The position numbers were made by a program, and so were the translations under genes. Positions 34,381 to 43,566 of a DNA stretch of 64,000 nt are shown here, piece by piece. Source of the DNA: Bifidobacterium asteroides (lineage in GTDB: Bacteria > Actinomycetota > Actinomycetes > Actinomycetales > Bifidobacteriaceae). Location: positions 124,001 to 188,000 of the forward strand of contig NZ_QGLL01000006.1 in NCBI RefSeq assembly GCF_003202695.1, written 5' to 3'. The notes below the pieces were generated by a model that was given only the letters and a program-made list of their open reading frames with translations, did not search any database and was not told the origin of the DNA. Each line of letters begins with the position of its first letter. The first letter of the stretch is position 1.

Positions 34381-36051
34381 ATGAAGAAGGGTTCACAGCT
34401 TACGCTCGTGTCCGCGGTCATTTGCGCCTTGGCGCTTTTGGCCAGCGGCTGCGGCAGTGGTTCGGACACCAAGGGCGCACAGCAATCGTCCAGCAGCCAG
34501 TCAGGCAATAACACCGTCGTTTCGATTCGTGGATGCGAGCCGGCCAAGCCGCTCATTCCCAGCAATACTGTGGAGAGCTGCGGCGGGCTGGTCGTGGATG
34601 CCATTAATGCCAAGCTGGTCTGGTTCGATGACCATGGCAAGGCCCACAATGATCTGGCCTCGGAAATCAAGGCCGATGACGACATGACCCAGTACAAGGT
34701 CACCTTGGTCGATGGGCGCAAGTTCTCGGACGGCACTCCCATCACAGCCAAGTCCTTCACGAGGGCCTGGTCCTGGGCGGCCAATGTGAACAACGGCCAG
34801 CTAGGCTCCAGCTTCTTCTCCAACATCAAGGGCTATGACGATCTGCAGAAGCAGGGCGTGTCTGCCGATGCTCAGCTGTCCGGGCTGAAAGTCGTGGATG
34901 ACAAGACCTTCACCGTGGATCTGAGCTCGCCATCCTCCACCTTCCCCATCCAGGTGGGCTACACTTCCTTCGCGCCACTGCCCGACTCCTTCTACAAGGA
35001 CACCAAGGCCTTCGGCGAGAACCCCGTCAGCTCGGGCCCTTATAAGCTCGATTCCTGGCAGCACAACACCATGGTCAAGCTCCGCAGGAACACCACCTAC
35101 AAGGGTGATGTCAAGATCCAGAACGGTGGCGTCGACTACAAGATCTACACCGATGTCGGCTCGGCCTACGCCGATGTGCAGGCAGGCAATCTGGATGCAA
35201 TCGATACCATCCCTACTTCGGCCCAGAAGACCTTCATGAAAGACAGTCTCGTCAAGGGCTATAACGAGCCCGGTTCCGTCCTGCAGATGTTCACCATCCC
35301 CACCACCATGGAGCACTTCGGCCAGGACGAGGAGGGCCACCTGCGCCGTCAGGCCATCTCCATGGCTCTGGATCGCAAGATGCTGATCGACAAGGTTCTG
35401 GGCGGTCTGGGCGTGCAACCCACTGACTTCACTGCACCGACCATCCCTGGTTACTCCAAGAACCTTAAGGGTTCCGATAACCTGAAGTACGATGCCAAGA
35501 AGGCCAAGGATGCCTGGGCCAAGGCCGATGCCATCAGCAAGTGGCCGGCTGACAAGAGCTTCCAGCTGGTCTACAACGCCGATGGGGGTGCCAAGGACTT
35601 CTATGACGGCATGGCCAACTCCATCAAGAACACGCTAGGGATCAATGCCGTGGCCACTCCTGTGCCCACCTTCAGCGAGTTCCGTGGCAACGTCAACAAG
35701 CGCGCCTACAAGGATGCGGCCTTCCGGTCGGCCTGGTCGCCCGACTACCCCTCGCCCGAGAGCTACCTGCTGAGCAACTTCGCCAGCTCGGCGGCCGATG
35801 GCAACGGGTCCAACGATGGCGATTACAAGAACCCCAAGTTCGACGACCTGCTGAAGCAGGCTGCCAAGGCCAAGAACACCGACGAGGCCAACAAGCTTTT
35901 CCAGCAGGCCGAGGAGATCCTCCTGCAGGATATGCCTGCGGTTCCGCTCTACTACTCCAACAACAAAGGTGCGTCAGCCAAGAATGTGCAGGGACTGGCC
36001 ATTCGCTGGGACGGCCAAGCGAACCTTGCGGAGTTGTCCAAGAAGCAGTGA
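34381..36051 (+). CDS. oppA: Peptide ABC transporter substrate-binding lipoprotein, first copy
   Basis: A 556-residue extracytoplasmic solute-binding lipoprotein (family 5). The signal peptide ends in the lipobox LLASGC near residue 24, so it is lipid-anchored. The mature domain has the family layout, with ARKFSDGTP-like GRKFSDGTPITAKSF, VDLSSPSSTFP and SPDYPSPESYL. It binds oligopeptides for the OppBCDF transporter encoded downstream. The start is set by GGGAGCAGC before ATG. It is one of two tandem paralogues and is separated from the second by a terminator hairpin. Confidence 0.93.
   Translation: MKKGSQLTLVSAVICALALLASGCGSGSDTKGAQQSSSSQSGNNTVVSIRGCEPAKPLIPSNTVESCGGLVVDAINAKLVWFDDHGKAHNDLASEIKADDDMTQYKVTLVDGRKFSDGTPITAKSFTRAWSWAANVNNGQLGSSFFSNIKGYDDLQKQGVSADAQLSGLKVVDDKTFTVDLSSPSSTFPIQVGYTSFAPLPDSFYKDTKAFGENPVSSGPYKLDSWQHNTMVKLRRNTTYKGDVKIQNGGVDYKIYTDVGSAYADVQAGNLDAIDTIPTSAQKTFMKDSLVKGYNEPGSVLQMFTIPTTMEHFGQDEEGHLRRQAISMALDRKMLIDKVLGGLGVQPTDFTAPTIPGYSKNLKGSDNLKYDAKKAKDAWAKADAISKWPADKSFQLVYNADGGAKDFYDGMANSIKNTLGINAVATPVPTFSEFRGNVNKRAYKDAAFRSAWSPDYPSPESYLLSNFASSAADGNGSNDGDYKNPKFDDLLKQAAKAKNTDEANKLFQQAEEILLQDMPAVPLYYSNNKGASAKNVQGLAIRWDGQANLAELSKKQ
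34900..34964 (+). repeat. 65-bp exact direct repeat, copy in the first oppA
   Basis: Sixty-five bases, from GACAAGACC to GGGCTACAC, are identical to 36697-36761 in the second oppA gene. Both lie in the same reading frame and encode the stretch DKTFTVDLSSPSSTFPIQVG. Synonymous positions around this block differ, so the block is more alike than its surroundings. Confidence 0.9.
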
Positions 36052-36086
36052 TGATCGTGCCGGAAACGGCATAATCCGTCGTCACC

Positions 36087-36128
36087 GACCCGGCCGAATC
36101 CGCAACAAAGCGGATTCGTGCCCGGGTC
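36087..36128 (+). terminator. Hairpin between the two oppA genes
   Basis: A two-part stem: GACCCGG (36087-36093) with CCCGGGTC (36121-36128), and CGAATCCGC with GCGGATTCG (ending at 36118), around an AACAAA loop. It ends in CTTATG. It probably terminates part of the oppA1 transcription, so the two copies may be expressed at different levels. Confidence 0.7.
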
Positions 36129-36180
36129 TTATGCACTGGCGGCGGATTTGGGAAATCAACCAAAGGAAAGAGCAGTATAT

Positions 36181-37842
36181 ATGAAGAAGCAATCGGCCCT
36201 GACCATTGCTGGCGCCGGAATGTGCGTCATGGCGCTCACGCTTGGCGCCTGCGGCGGATCCGGCGGATCCAATTCCTCTGCCAAGGAGACCAGCGACGGC
36301 AGCTCGGATGCCGTCATCTCGGTCTTCAACCCGGAGCCGGCCAATCCACTCATCCCCAGCATGACCAACGAGGTGGGCGGCGGCAACCCCATCGACGTCA
36401 TGTTCTCCAAGCTGGTCCGCTTCGACGACAAGGGCAAGCCAGCCAACGAGATTGCCAAGCAGATCAAGGCCAACGACGACAACACCCAGTACACCGTGAC
36501 CATCAACGACGGCTGGAAGTTCTCGGATGGCACCCCGGTAACCGCACAGTCCTTCACCAAGGCTTGGTCCTGGGCGTCAAGCATTGCCAACAAGCAGTTG
36601 GGCTCCAGCTTCTTCGCCAACATCAAGGGGTATGACGATCTGCAGAAGGAAGGCACCCCTAGCGATGCCCAGCTGTCCGGCCTCAAGGTCATCGACGACA
36701 AGACCTTCACCGTGGATCTGAGCTCGCCATCCTCCACCTTCCCCATCCAGGTGGGCTACACCGCCTTTGCGCCGCTGCCCGAGTCCTTCTACAAGGACAC
36801 CAAGGCCTTTGGCGAGAAGCCGGTGACCGTGGGGCCCTACAAGTTCCAGTCCTGGGAGCACAACAAGGCCATAAAGGTCGTCAAGGACCCCGCTTACAAG
36901 GGCGGTATCAAGGTCAAGAACGGTGGTGTGGAGTTCCGCTCCTACACTGATGCCACCGCAGCCTACCGGGACGTGCAGGCCGGTAACCTGGATGTGCTGG
37001 ACACCCTGCCTGCTTCTGCTCGCAAGACCTTCCAGGCCGACAACACGGTCCAGGCCATCAACGACCCGGGCTCGGTCATCCAGATGTTCACCATCCCGAC
37101 CTATATGAAGCATTTCGGCCAGGATCAGGAGGGCAAGCTCCGTCGCCAGGCCATCTCCATGTCCATCGACCGGCCGACTATCATCAAGAAGGTGCTGTCC
37201 GGAACCGCCAAGGAGGTCCACGACTTCACCGCCCCCGTCATCCCCGGCTACTCAACCAGCATCAAGGGATCCGACGTGCTCAAGTACGATCCGTCCAAGG
37301 CCAAGGAGCTCTGGGCTGAGGCCAACAAGCTCTCCCCTTGGGGCGAGGGCGACACCTTCAAGATCGCCTTCAACGCCGACGGCGCCCACAAGGAGATCTA
37401 CGACGCCGTCACCAACTCCATCAAGAACGCCCTGGGCATCCAGGCTGCGGGCAATCCTCTGCCCACCTTCACCGAATTCCGCTCCAACGTGCAGAACCGC
37501 AAGTTCACCGACTCGGCTTTCCGCTCCGGCTGGCAGCCTGACTACCCTTCGCCCGAGAGCTACCTGTCCAGCAACTTCGCCAGCTCGGCCGCCAACGGCA
37601 ACGGGTCCAACGACGGCGACTACAAGAACCCCGAGTTCGACGACCTGATGGACAAGGCAGCTTCCGCCAAGAACATCGACGAGGCCAACAAGATCTACCA
37701 GCAGTCCGAGGAGCTGCTCTTCCGCGACCTGCCCGCAGTTCCGCTCTACTACCAGAACTCCAACGGCGTGGCTGCCAAGAACATCAAGGGATTCTCCTTC
37801 AATTGGAAGGGTGTCCCTGCCTACTACAACATCAGCAAGTGA
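36181..37842 (+). CDS. oppA: Peptide ABC transporter substrate-binding lipoprotein, second copy
   Basis: A 553-residue paralogue of the preceding protein. The signal peptide ends in the lipobox LTLGAC near residue 22. It shares LGSSFFANIKGYDDLQKEG, VDLSSPSSTFPIQVGYT and the C-terminal PDYPSPESYLSSNFASSA with the first copy, and differs in the binding-loop regions, which may change peptide preference. ATG at 36181 has AAAGGAAAG about 11 nt upstream. A terminator follows, then oppB. Confidence 0.93.
   Translation: MKKQSALTIAGAGMCVMALTLGACGGSGGSNSSAKETSDGSSDAVISVFNPEPANPLIPSMTNEVGGGNPIDVMFSKLVRFDDKGKPANEIAKQIKANDDNTQYTVTINDGWKFSDGTPVTAQSFTKAWSWASSIANKQLGSSFFANIKGYDDLQKEGTPSDAQLSGLKVIDDKTFTVDLSSPSSTFPIQVGYTAFAPLPESFYKDTKAFGEKPVTVGPYKFQSWEHNKAIKVVKDPAYKGGIKVKNGGVEFRSYTDATAAYRDVQAGNLDVLDTLPASARKTFQADNTVQAINDPGSVIQMFTIPTYMKHFGQDQEGKLRRQAISMSIDRPTIIKKVLSGTAKEVHDFTAPVIPGYSTSIKGSDVLKYDPSKAKELWAEANKLSPWGEGDTFKIAFNADGAHKEIYDAVTNSIKNALGIQAAGNPLPTFTEFRSNVQNRKFTDSAFRSGWQPDYPSPESYLSSNFASSAANGNGSNDGDYKNPEFDDLMDKAASAKNIDEANKIYQQSEELLFRDLPAVPLYYQNSNGVAAKNIKGFSFNWKGVPAYYNISK
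36697..36761 (+). repeat. 65-bp exact direct repeat, copy in the second oppA
   Basis: Identical base for base to 34900-34964. The distance between the copies is 1797 bp, a multiple of three, so recombination between them would fuse the two oppA genes in frame. Confidence 0.9.
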
Positions 37843-37876
37843 AATGACGGGAGTCTGAATCCCGCACCTGAACACT

Positions 37877-37928
37877 GACACCGCCCGGGCCGGCGCGGAA
37901 GGATTCATTCCGTGCCGGCCGCGGTGTC
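37877..37928 (+). terminator. Hairpin after the second oppA
   Basis: A long imperfect stem: GACACCGC (37877-37884) with GCGGTGTC (37921-37928), and GGCCGGCGCGGAA with TTCCGTGCCGGCC inside. It is followed by TCTAC. It probably limits read-through from oppA2 into oppBCDF, giving more binding protein than permease. Confidence 0.75.
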
Positions 37929-38032
37929 TCTACACCCCTGTTGAGGTGTGCTGGTAGACTCAAACAAGAATTTTTGCGGCGACCCTGATCCTCATGCCGA
38001 TCCCGGTCGCGGATGACAAAGGAGAATAGCCG

Positions 38033-38959
38033 ATGGGAAAATATCTTCTGCGACGTATTCTGCAGATGATCCCCGTCGTTCTCGGCACGACACTGCTGAT
38101 ATACGCGCTGGTCTTCGCGCTTCCTGGCGACCCTGTGGCCGCCATGTTCGGGGACAAGCCGGTCAACCAGGCCGTTGCCGCACAGATACGTTCGGAATAC
38201 AATCTCGACAAGCCCTTCATCGTGCAGTACGTGCTCTTCCTGAAGAACGCGCTGACGCTGAACTTCGGCAATACCTTCGCCGGTCAGCCTGTGATCAGCG
38301 TGATCGGCAGGGCCTTCCCGGTGACCATCAAGCTGGCCCTGATGGCTTTCGTCTTCGAGGGCATCTTCGGCGTGATCTTTGGCATCATCGGCGGCCTGAC
38401 CAAGGGCAAGTGGTCGGACAACATCATCCTGGTCCTCTCCCTGCTGCTGATTTCGGTGCCTACTTTCGTCACCGGCTTCATCCTGCAGTACCTGTTCGGC
38501 GTCAAATGGCATTTGCTGCCTGCTACAGCCGGGGCCAATCCAGGCTTCATTGATCTGCTCATGCCGGCTGTTGTACTGGGGTCGGTATCCATGGCCTCCA
38601 TCATCCGTCTGACCAGGACGGAGATCACCTCCAACATCTCCGAGGATTATGTGCGCACAGCTCGGGCCAAGGGTATGAGCAACCGTTCCGTCATCGTGCG
38701 GCACGTGCTGCGCAACTCCCTGATCCCTGTGGTCACCTACCTGGGCGCCGACATCGGCGGACTCATGGGCGGAGCTATGATCACCGAGCGCATCTTCAAC
38801 ATCCAGGGCGTGGGTAACACCCTCTACCAGGCCATCCTGCGGGGCGAAGGCACCCTGGTGGTCTCCATCGTGACCATTCTGGTCCTGATCTTCGTCATCA
38901 CCAGCCTCCTGGTCGACCTGCTCTATGCAGTGCTCGATCCGCGGATCCGGTATGCGTGA
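38033..38959 (+). CDS. oppB: Peptide ABC transporter permease OppB
   Basis: A 308-residue inner-membrane permease with six predicted helices. It begins LRRILQMIPVVLGTTLLIYALV and has the EAA loop EDYVRTARAKGMSNRSVIVRHVLRN (quoted in part), which contacts the ATPase. The motif IRSEYNLDKPFIVQYV lies in the N-terminal domain. ACAAAGGAGAA precedes the ATG. It is the first gene of the oppB-oppC-oppDF unit. Confidence 0.95.
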   Translation: MGKYLLRRILQMIPVVLGTTLLIYALVFALPGDPVAAMFGDKPVNQAVAAQIRSEYNLDKPFIVQYVLFLKNALTLNFGNTFAGQPVISVIGRAFPVTIKLALMAFVFEGIFGVIFGIIGGLTKGKWSDNIILVLSLLLISVPTFVTGFILQYLFGVKWHLLPATAGANPGFIDLLMPAVVLGSVSMASIIRLTRTEITSNISEDYVRTARAKGMSNRSVIVRHVLRNSLIPVVTYLGADIGGLMGGAMITERIFNIQGVGNTLYQAILRGEGTLVVSIVTILVLIFVITSLLVDLLYAVLDPRIRYA

Positions 38960-38975
38960 GGGAGAGGGACCGACT

Positions 38976-39980
38976 ATGAGTGAAACGGCAATGAACGAGT
39001 CAAGCGAACAGAACGAAAGCCAGGCCCGCGTATACTTCCCTGACCCCTTGCCGGGGCAGGAGCGGTTCGTGGCCCCTATCGACGAGACGCCCCTTCGCGA
39101 AGTGGACTCGGTGGATGAGGACGTGCCACCTACCAGCATGTGGGCCGACGCCTGGAAGACCCTGAGGCGCAACCCGCTCTTCATCATCTCCGCAATCCTG
39201 GTGATCGTGGTCATCCTGGTGGCCCTCTTTCCCAACCTCTTCGCCAAGCAGGACCCTATGGCCTGCAACCTGTCCAACTCCGTGGAGCCAGGTCGGCCGG
39301 GGCACCCCTTCGGCTTCGACCTTCAGGGCTGTGACGTCTACAGCCGCGTTATCCACGGGGCCCGGACCTCGGTGGCCATCGGCATCATGACCACCATCCT
39401 GGTTACCGTCTTCGGCGGACTCATCGGCGCAATCGCTGGATTCTTCGGTGGCTGGGTCGACGCAGTGCTCAGCCGCATCACCGACATCTTCTTCGCCATC
39501 CCCATGATCCTGGGCGCCATCGTGCTCCTGCAGATGTTCCGTACCTCCACCTCACTGTGGAAGATCATCCTGACCCTGACCCTCTTCGGCTGGGTCAACA
39601 TGGCGCGTATCACCCGAAGCGCCGTCCTGGAGGCCAAAAATCTGGAATTTAATACTGCATCCACGGCCCTGGGCTCCACGCCTCTGCGCAACCTCTTCCG
39701 GCATATCCTGCCCAACTCCCTGGCCCCGGTCATCGTCATGGCCACTATGTCGCTGGGCACCTACATCGTCTCTGAGGCCACGCTGAGCTTCCTGGGCATC
39801 GGCCTGCCCTCCACCGTGGTCTCCTGGGGCGGGGACATCTCGACGGCCCAGACCCTCCTGAACACCAATCCCTCGGTCCTCTTCTATCCCTCCGCAGCCC
39901 TGGCCATCACTGTGCTGGCCTTCATCATGATGGGCGACGCGGTCAAGGATGCATTGGATCCCAAGAGCAGAACGGCCTGA
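38976..39980 (+). CDS. oppC: Peptide ABC transporter permease OppC
   Basis: A 334-residue permease. The N-terminal cytoplasmic stretch of about 50 residues is long and acidic. The OppC-specific first helix PLFIISAILVIVVILVALFP follows, then HPFGFDLQGCDVYSRVIHGART and the EAA loop ASTALGSTPLRNLFRHILPN. The C-terminus ends in DALDPKSRTA. The start at 38976 has GAGGGAGAGGG upstream; the frame is open further into oppB. It ends 11 nt before oppDF. Confidence 0.94.
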   Translation: MSETAMNESSEQNESQARVYFPDPLPGQERFVAPIDETPLREVDSVDEDVPPTSMWADAWKTLRRNPLFIISAILVIVVILVALFPNLFAKQDPMACNLSNSVEPGRPGHPFGFDLQGCDVYSRVIHGARTSVAIGIMTTILVTVFGGLIGAIAGFFGGWVDAVLSRITDIFFAIPMILGAIVLLQMFRTSTSLWKIILTLTLFGWVNMARITRSAVLEAKNLEFNTASTALGSTPLRNLFRHILPNSLAPVIVMATMSLGTYIVSEATLSFLGIGLPSTVVSWGGDISTAQTLLNTNPSVLFYPSAALAITVLAFIMMGDAVKDALDPKSRTA

Positions 39981-39991
39981 GCGGAGGAAGC

Positions 39992-41989
39992 ATGACTGAA
40001 GCAGACAAGAACATGACCACCAATCAGGAGCAGCAGCCTCTGCTCGACGTACGGGACCTCCAGGTGGACTTCACCGCCGACGGGCGCACAGTCCACGCGG
40101 TTCGCGACGCCTCCTTCAACGTCTATCCCGGCCAGTGGGTGGCCATCGTGGGGGAGTCCGGCTCGGGCAAGTCCACATCAGCCATGGCTGTGCTGGGGCT
40201 TCTGCCCGGCACCGGCAAGGTGACCGGCGGCAGCATCCGGCTCAAGGGCCGCGAGCTGGTGGGCCTGAACCACAAGGGCTACGAGGCGCTGCGCGGTTCC
40301 CAGGTGGGCCTGGTCCCGCAGGACCCCATGAGCAATCTGAACCCAGTCTGGCGGATCGGTTCCCAGGTCAAGGAGGCGCTGACCGCCAACCATATGGATG
40401 TCTCCAAAGAGAAGCGTTCCCGGCTGGCCAAGGCCCTGGCTGGTGACGAAGAGGTGACGGTAAAGAAGTCCGACGACGAGCTCTTCATCTCCTCCAAGGA
40501 TCTGTCTGGCCTGCTCGAGGCTGCCCGTAAGGCCCTGAGCGATGCCGGGGTCGCCGACGTGGACAAGACCATGGAGGCCATGAAGGCCGAGTGGGATGTG
40601 GGCTCGGAGACTCGCTGGGGCGTAGCCAAGTCCCTGATTGACGCCGGCGTGGATGACGACAAGGCCTGGACGCTGGCCAAAGAGCACGTGACCGGATCGG
40701 ACATGAACGACCGGATTGCCGGCCTGCTATCCGAAGCCGGATTGCCTGAGGCCGCAACCAGGGCCCGGCAGTATCCGCATGAGTTCTCCGGCGGTATGCG
40801 TCAGCGCGCCCTGATCGCTATCGGTTTGGCATCCCGTCCTGACCTGCTGATTGCGGACGAGCCCACCAGCGCCCTGGATGTAACTGTCCAGAAGCGGATT
40901 CTGGACCACCTGCGCGGCTTGACCGAATCTCTGGGCACTGCTGTGCTTTTCATCACCCACGATCTGGGTCTGGCCGCTGAACGAGCCCAGCACATCGTGG
41001 TTATGTACCGAGGCCAGGTAGTGGAGTCCGGACCCAGTCTGGAGGTCCTGCAGCACCCCCAGCACCCCTACACCAAGCGGCTGGTCCAGGCTGCGCCCTC
41101 GCTGGCCTCCCAGCGCATCATCTCCGCCAAGCAGCGCGGCCAGGATGCCGAGGGCCTGCTGGAACACCAAGTCAAGGGCGAGAGCACCCTGGAGCGCAGC
41201 GAGCACGTCATCACCGTGGAGCACCTGACCCGCGAGTTCAGGCTGCCCCGTCGCAAGGAAATGTTCAAGGCCGTGGACGACGTCTCCTTCTCGGTCAAGC
41301 GGGGGACCACCCTGGCCATTGTGGGGGAGTCCGGCTCAGGCAAGTCCACTGTGGCCAACATGGTCCTGCACCTGCTCAAGCCCACCTCGGGCCGAGTGAC
41401 TTACGAGGGCCAGGACATCGCCGGCTTCGGCAGCCATCAGCTCATGGAGTTCCGTCGGCACGTGCAGCCGGTCTTCCAGAACCCTTACGGCTCCCTGGAC
41501 CCTATGTACTCCATCTACCGCTCCATCGAGGAGCCTTTGCGCATCCACAAGATCGGCAACGCCAAGTCCCGGCAGCAGCGAGTCAAGGAGCTGTTGGACA
41601 TGGTGGAGATGCCCGAGTCGGTCATGGGGCGCTACCCCAACGAGCTCTCCGGCGGTCAGCGTCAGCGCATCGCCATCGCACGGGCCATGGCCCTGAATCC
41701 GGATGTGATCATCTGTGACGAGGCCGTCTCCGCTCTGGATGTGCTGGTCCAGGACCAGGTGCTGCGGCTGCTCAATGACCTGCAGGCTGAGCAAGGTCTG
41801 AGCTATCTGTTCATCACCCACGATCTGGCTGTGGTCAGGCAGATCGCCGACGAGGTGGTGGTCATGCAGCACGGTCGGCTGGTGGAGCACGCTACCACCG
41901 ACGAGGTCTTCGATCACCCGCAGCGTCAGTACACCAAGGATCTGCTGGACGCCATCCCCGGCGGCCGGCTGCGCCTGGGTCTGGACTAG
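39992..41989 (+). CDS. Fused peptide ABC transporter ATPase OppDF
   Basis: A 665-residue protein with two nucleotide-binding domains in one chain. The first has Walker A GESGSGKST (residues 54-62), signature FSGGMRQRALIAIGLA and Walker B LLIADEPTSALDV. The second begins near residue 410, with Walker A GESGSGKSTVANMVL, signature LSGGQRQRIAIARAM and Walker B VIICDEAVSALDV. The first domain carries an extra stretch of roughly 85-95 residues, between VSKEKRSRL and AGLPEAATRARQYPHEF, that usual OppD proteins lack. It drives peptide uptake with OppB and OppC. Confidence 0.95.
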   Translation: MTEADKNMTTNQEQQPLLDVRDLQVDFTADGRTVHAVRDASFNVYPGQWVAIVGESGSGKSTSAMAVLGLLPGTGKVTGGSIRLKGRELVGLNHKGYEALRGSQVGLVPQDPMSNLNPVWRIGSQVKEALTANHMDVSKEKRSRLAKALAGDEEVTVKKSDDELFISSKDLSGLLEAARKALSDAGVADVDKTMEAMKAEWDVGSETRWGVAKSLIDAGVDDDKAWTLAKEHVTGSDMNDRIAGLLSEAGLPEAATRARQYPHEFSGGMRQRALIAIGLASRPDLLIADEPTSALDVTVQKRILDHLRGLTESLGTAVLFITHDLGLAAERAQHIVVMYRGQVVESGPSLEVLQHPQHPYTKRLVQAAPSLASQRIISAKQRGQDAEGLLEHQVKGESTLERSEHVITVEHLTREFRLPRRKEMFKAVDDVSFSVKRGTTLAIVGESGSGKSTVANMVLHLLKPTSGRVTYEGQDIAGFGSHQLMEFRRHVQPVFQNPYGSLDPMYSIYRSIEEPLRIHKIGNAKSRQQRVKELLDMVEMPESVMGRYPNELSGGQRQRIAIARAMALNPDVIICDEAVSALDVLVQDQVLRLLNDLQAEQGLSYLFITHDLAVVRQIADEVVVMQHGRLVEHATTDEVFDHPQRQYTKDLLDAIPGGRLRLGLD

Positions 41990-42026
41990 GTATCCTTTGC
42001 ACAGGCTCACAAGGAAATGAGGCATC

Positions 42027-42875
42027 ATGGGATTGTTCGGTTTCGGCAGGAAACACGCCAAGCAGCAGACCGAGGGGGATGCTGAGGATCAAGAGGACCA
42101 GTCCAAAGGGCTCCACGAGTCCGAGAGCACTGAGGAATCCGCTGCAGAATCCGACCAGACTCTCCAGGCGGACCGCGACGAGTCGGCTGCGGAGCAGGAT
42201 GAAGCCGAACAGAGCGGGAAGGGACCCTGGGACAGCATGGACCCCCAAGCCCCCGACACCGATGAGTATCTGGACATCGGCGCTCTGATGCTGCCCTTCC
42301 TGCAGGGCAGCGAGCTAAGGCTCAAGGCCAACTCGCAGACAGGCGACGTGCTGGGAGCCACCATCACCTATGGGTCCTCCAGCCTGGAACTGGAGCCCTT
42401 CGCGGCCCCCAAGTCGCTAGGCTTGTGGGACGAGGTCCGGGCTGACCTGCTGAAGGCCAATTCCGCCTGCAAGGAGGTGGACGGCGTCTTCGGCAAGGAG
42501 CTTACCCTGCCTGTCAAAGTCAAGGGCAGGAACCTGCTGACCCGGGTGGTGGGCATCGACGGACCCCGCTGGATGCTGCGAGGCATCTTCTCCGGCCCGG
42601 CGGCCAAGGGCGGCAAGGAGAAGGATGTGCTCGACGGCTACCTGGCCGACCTGGTAGTGAGCCGTGGCGATGAGCCTCTGGCCCCACGTGACCTGGTTCC
42701 CATGCACGCGCCTCTTACCCCCAATCAGCGCCGCGGACAGGACGAAGACCAGGTGTCCAAGGACGAGCAAGCTGCTAAGATTCCCGATAGGCCGGAGGGC
42801 CCCTTCGATTCGGATCAGCAGACCGAGGTGAAGACCACACTGTCGCGCGGACCCATGTTCTCGGAGATCCGCTAA
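42027..42875 (+). CDS. DUF3710 family protein
   Basis: A 282-residue cytoplasmic protein found in actinobacteria; its function is not known. The N-terminal 75 residues are acidic and low-complexity. The domain starts at DTDEYLDIGALMLPFLQGSELRLKA (cited in part), with the conserved GPRWMLRGIFSGPAA and LVVSRGDEPLAPRDLVPMH blocks. Next to it lies a DUF3159 gene, a pairing that is common in the phylum. It begins after a 37-nt gap from oppDF, with AAGGAAATGAGG upstream. Confidence 0.88.
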   Translation: MGLFGFGRKHAKQQTEGDAEDQEDQSKGLHESESTEESAAESDQTLQADRDESAAEQDEAEQSGKGPWDSMDPQAPDTDEYLDIGALMLPFLQGSELRLKANSQTGDVLGATITYGSSSLELEPFAAPKSLGLWDEVRADLLKANSACKEVDGVFGKELTLPVKVKGRNLLTRVVGIDGPRWMLRGIFSGPAAKGGKEKDVLDGYLADLVVSRGDEPLAPRDLVPMHAPLTPNQRRGQDEDQVSKDEQAAKIPDRPEGPFDSDQQTEVKTTLSRGPMFSEIR

Positions 42876-42879
42876 GGCT

Positions 42880-43566
42880 GTGAAGCAGAAGCATTCCGGG
42901 CTGGCGGCGCTGGCCGACGATGATTTTTCCGTCATGGAGGTCATCGGCGGATGGCGTGGCATCGTCGAATCTTTGCTGCCAGGACTGGTATTTCTGGTTT
43001 TCTTCCTGGTGACCGGCCGTCTGGGCCTGACTGTGGCGGTTTCGGCGGCCCTGGCCCTGGCGCAGCTTTTAATTCGTCTGGTCCAGCGGCAGTCCTTCCT
43101 AGGGGCGCTGACCGGTCTGCTTTCGGTGGGCATCTGCCTGGTGGCTGCATGGCTGACCCGGGATGCTCGCAACTATTATCTGCCCGGATTTCTGACCAAC
43201 GGATTCTGGATTATTGTTCTTGGGGCCTCGCTGTTGGCGCGGATGCCCGGCATAGGCTTGCTGGTGGAGTATCTGCGCCGACCTGTCGGGTCAGGCTGGA
43301 GACAATGGCTGGCTTCCTGGCGCAGTGAACCGGATCTGGTCCAGGCCTATACTCAGACCACCCTTGTCTGGATCGCCATCTTTGCGTTGCGCCTGCTGGT
43401 TCAGGTGCCGCTCTACCTGGCTGGTTTCGTCGGGTTTCTCGGCGCCGCACGCCTGATTCTGGGACTGCCCCTGTTTGCTCTGGGCATCTGGATCAGCTGG
43501 CTGCTGATCGGCGGCCCCTACCATCGTCGCCAGGCTGATCAGAAGGTCCACGTCGATCATGACTGA
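42880..43566 (+). CDS. DUF3159 family membrane protein
   Basis: A 228-residue protein with about six hydrophobic helices. It has a short N-terminal cytoplasmic part, the conserved VMEVIGGWRGIVESLLPGL helix start and the paired aromatic RDARNYYLPGFLTNGFW segment, both typical of DUF3159. Its role is not established. It starts with GTG 4 nt after the DUF3710 gene and overlaps the methyltransferase gene by 8 nt, forming a three-gene unit. Confidence 0.88.
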   Translation: MKQKHSGLAALADDDFSVMEVIGGWRGIVESLLPGLVFLVFFLVTGRLGLTVAVSAALALAQLLIRLVQRQSFLGALTGLLSVGICLVAAWLTRDARNYYLPGFLTNGFWIIVLGASLLARMPGIGLLVEYLRRPVGSGWRQWLASWRSEPDLVQAYTQTTLVWIAIFALRLLVQVPLYLAGFVGFLGAARLILGLPLFALGIWISWLLIGGPYHRRQADQKVHVDHD

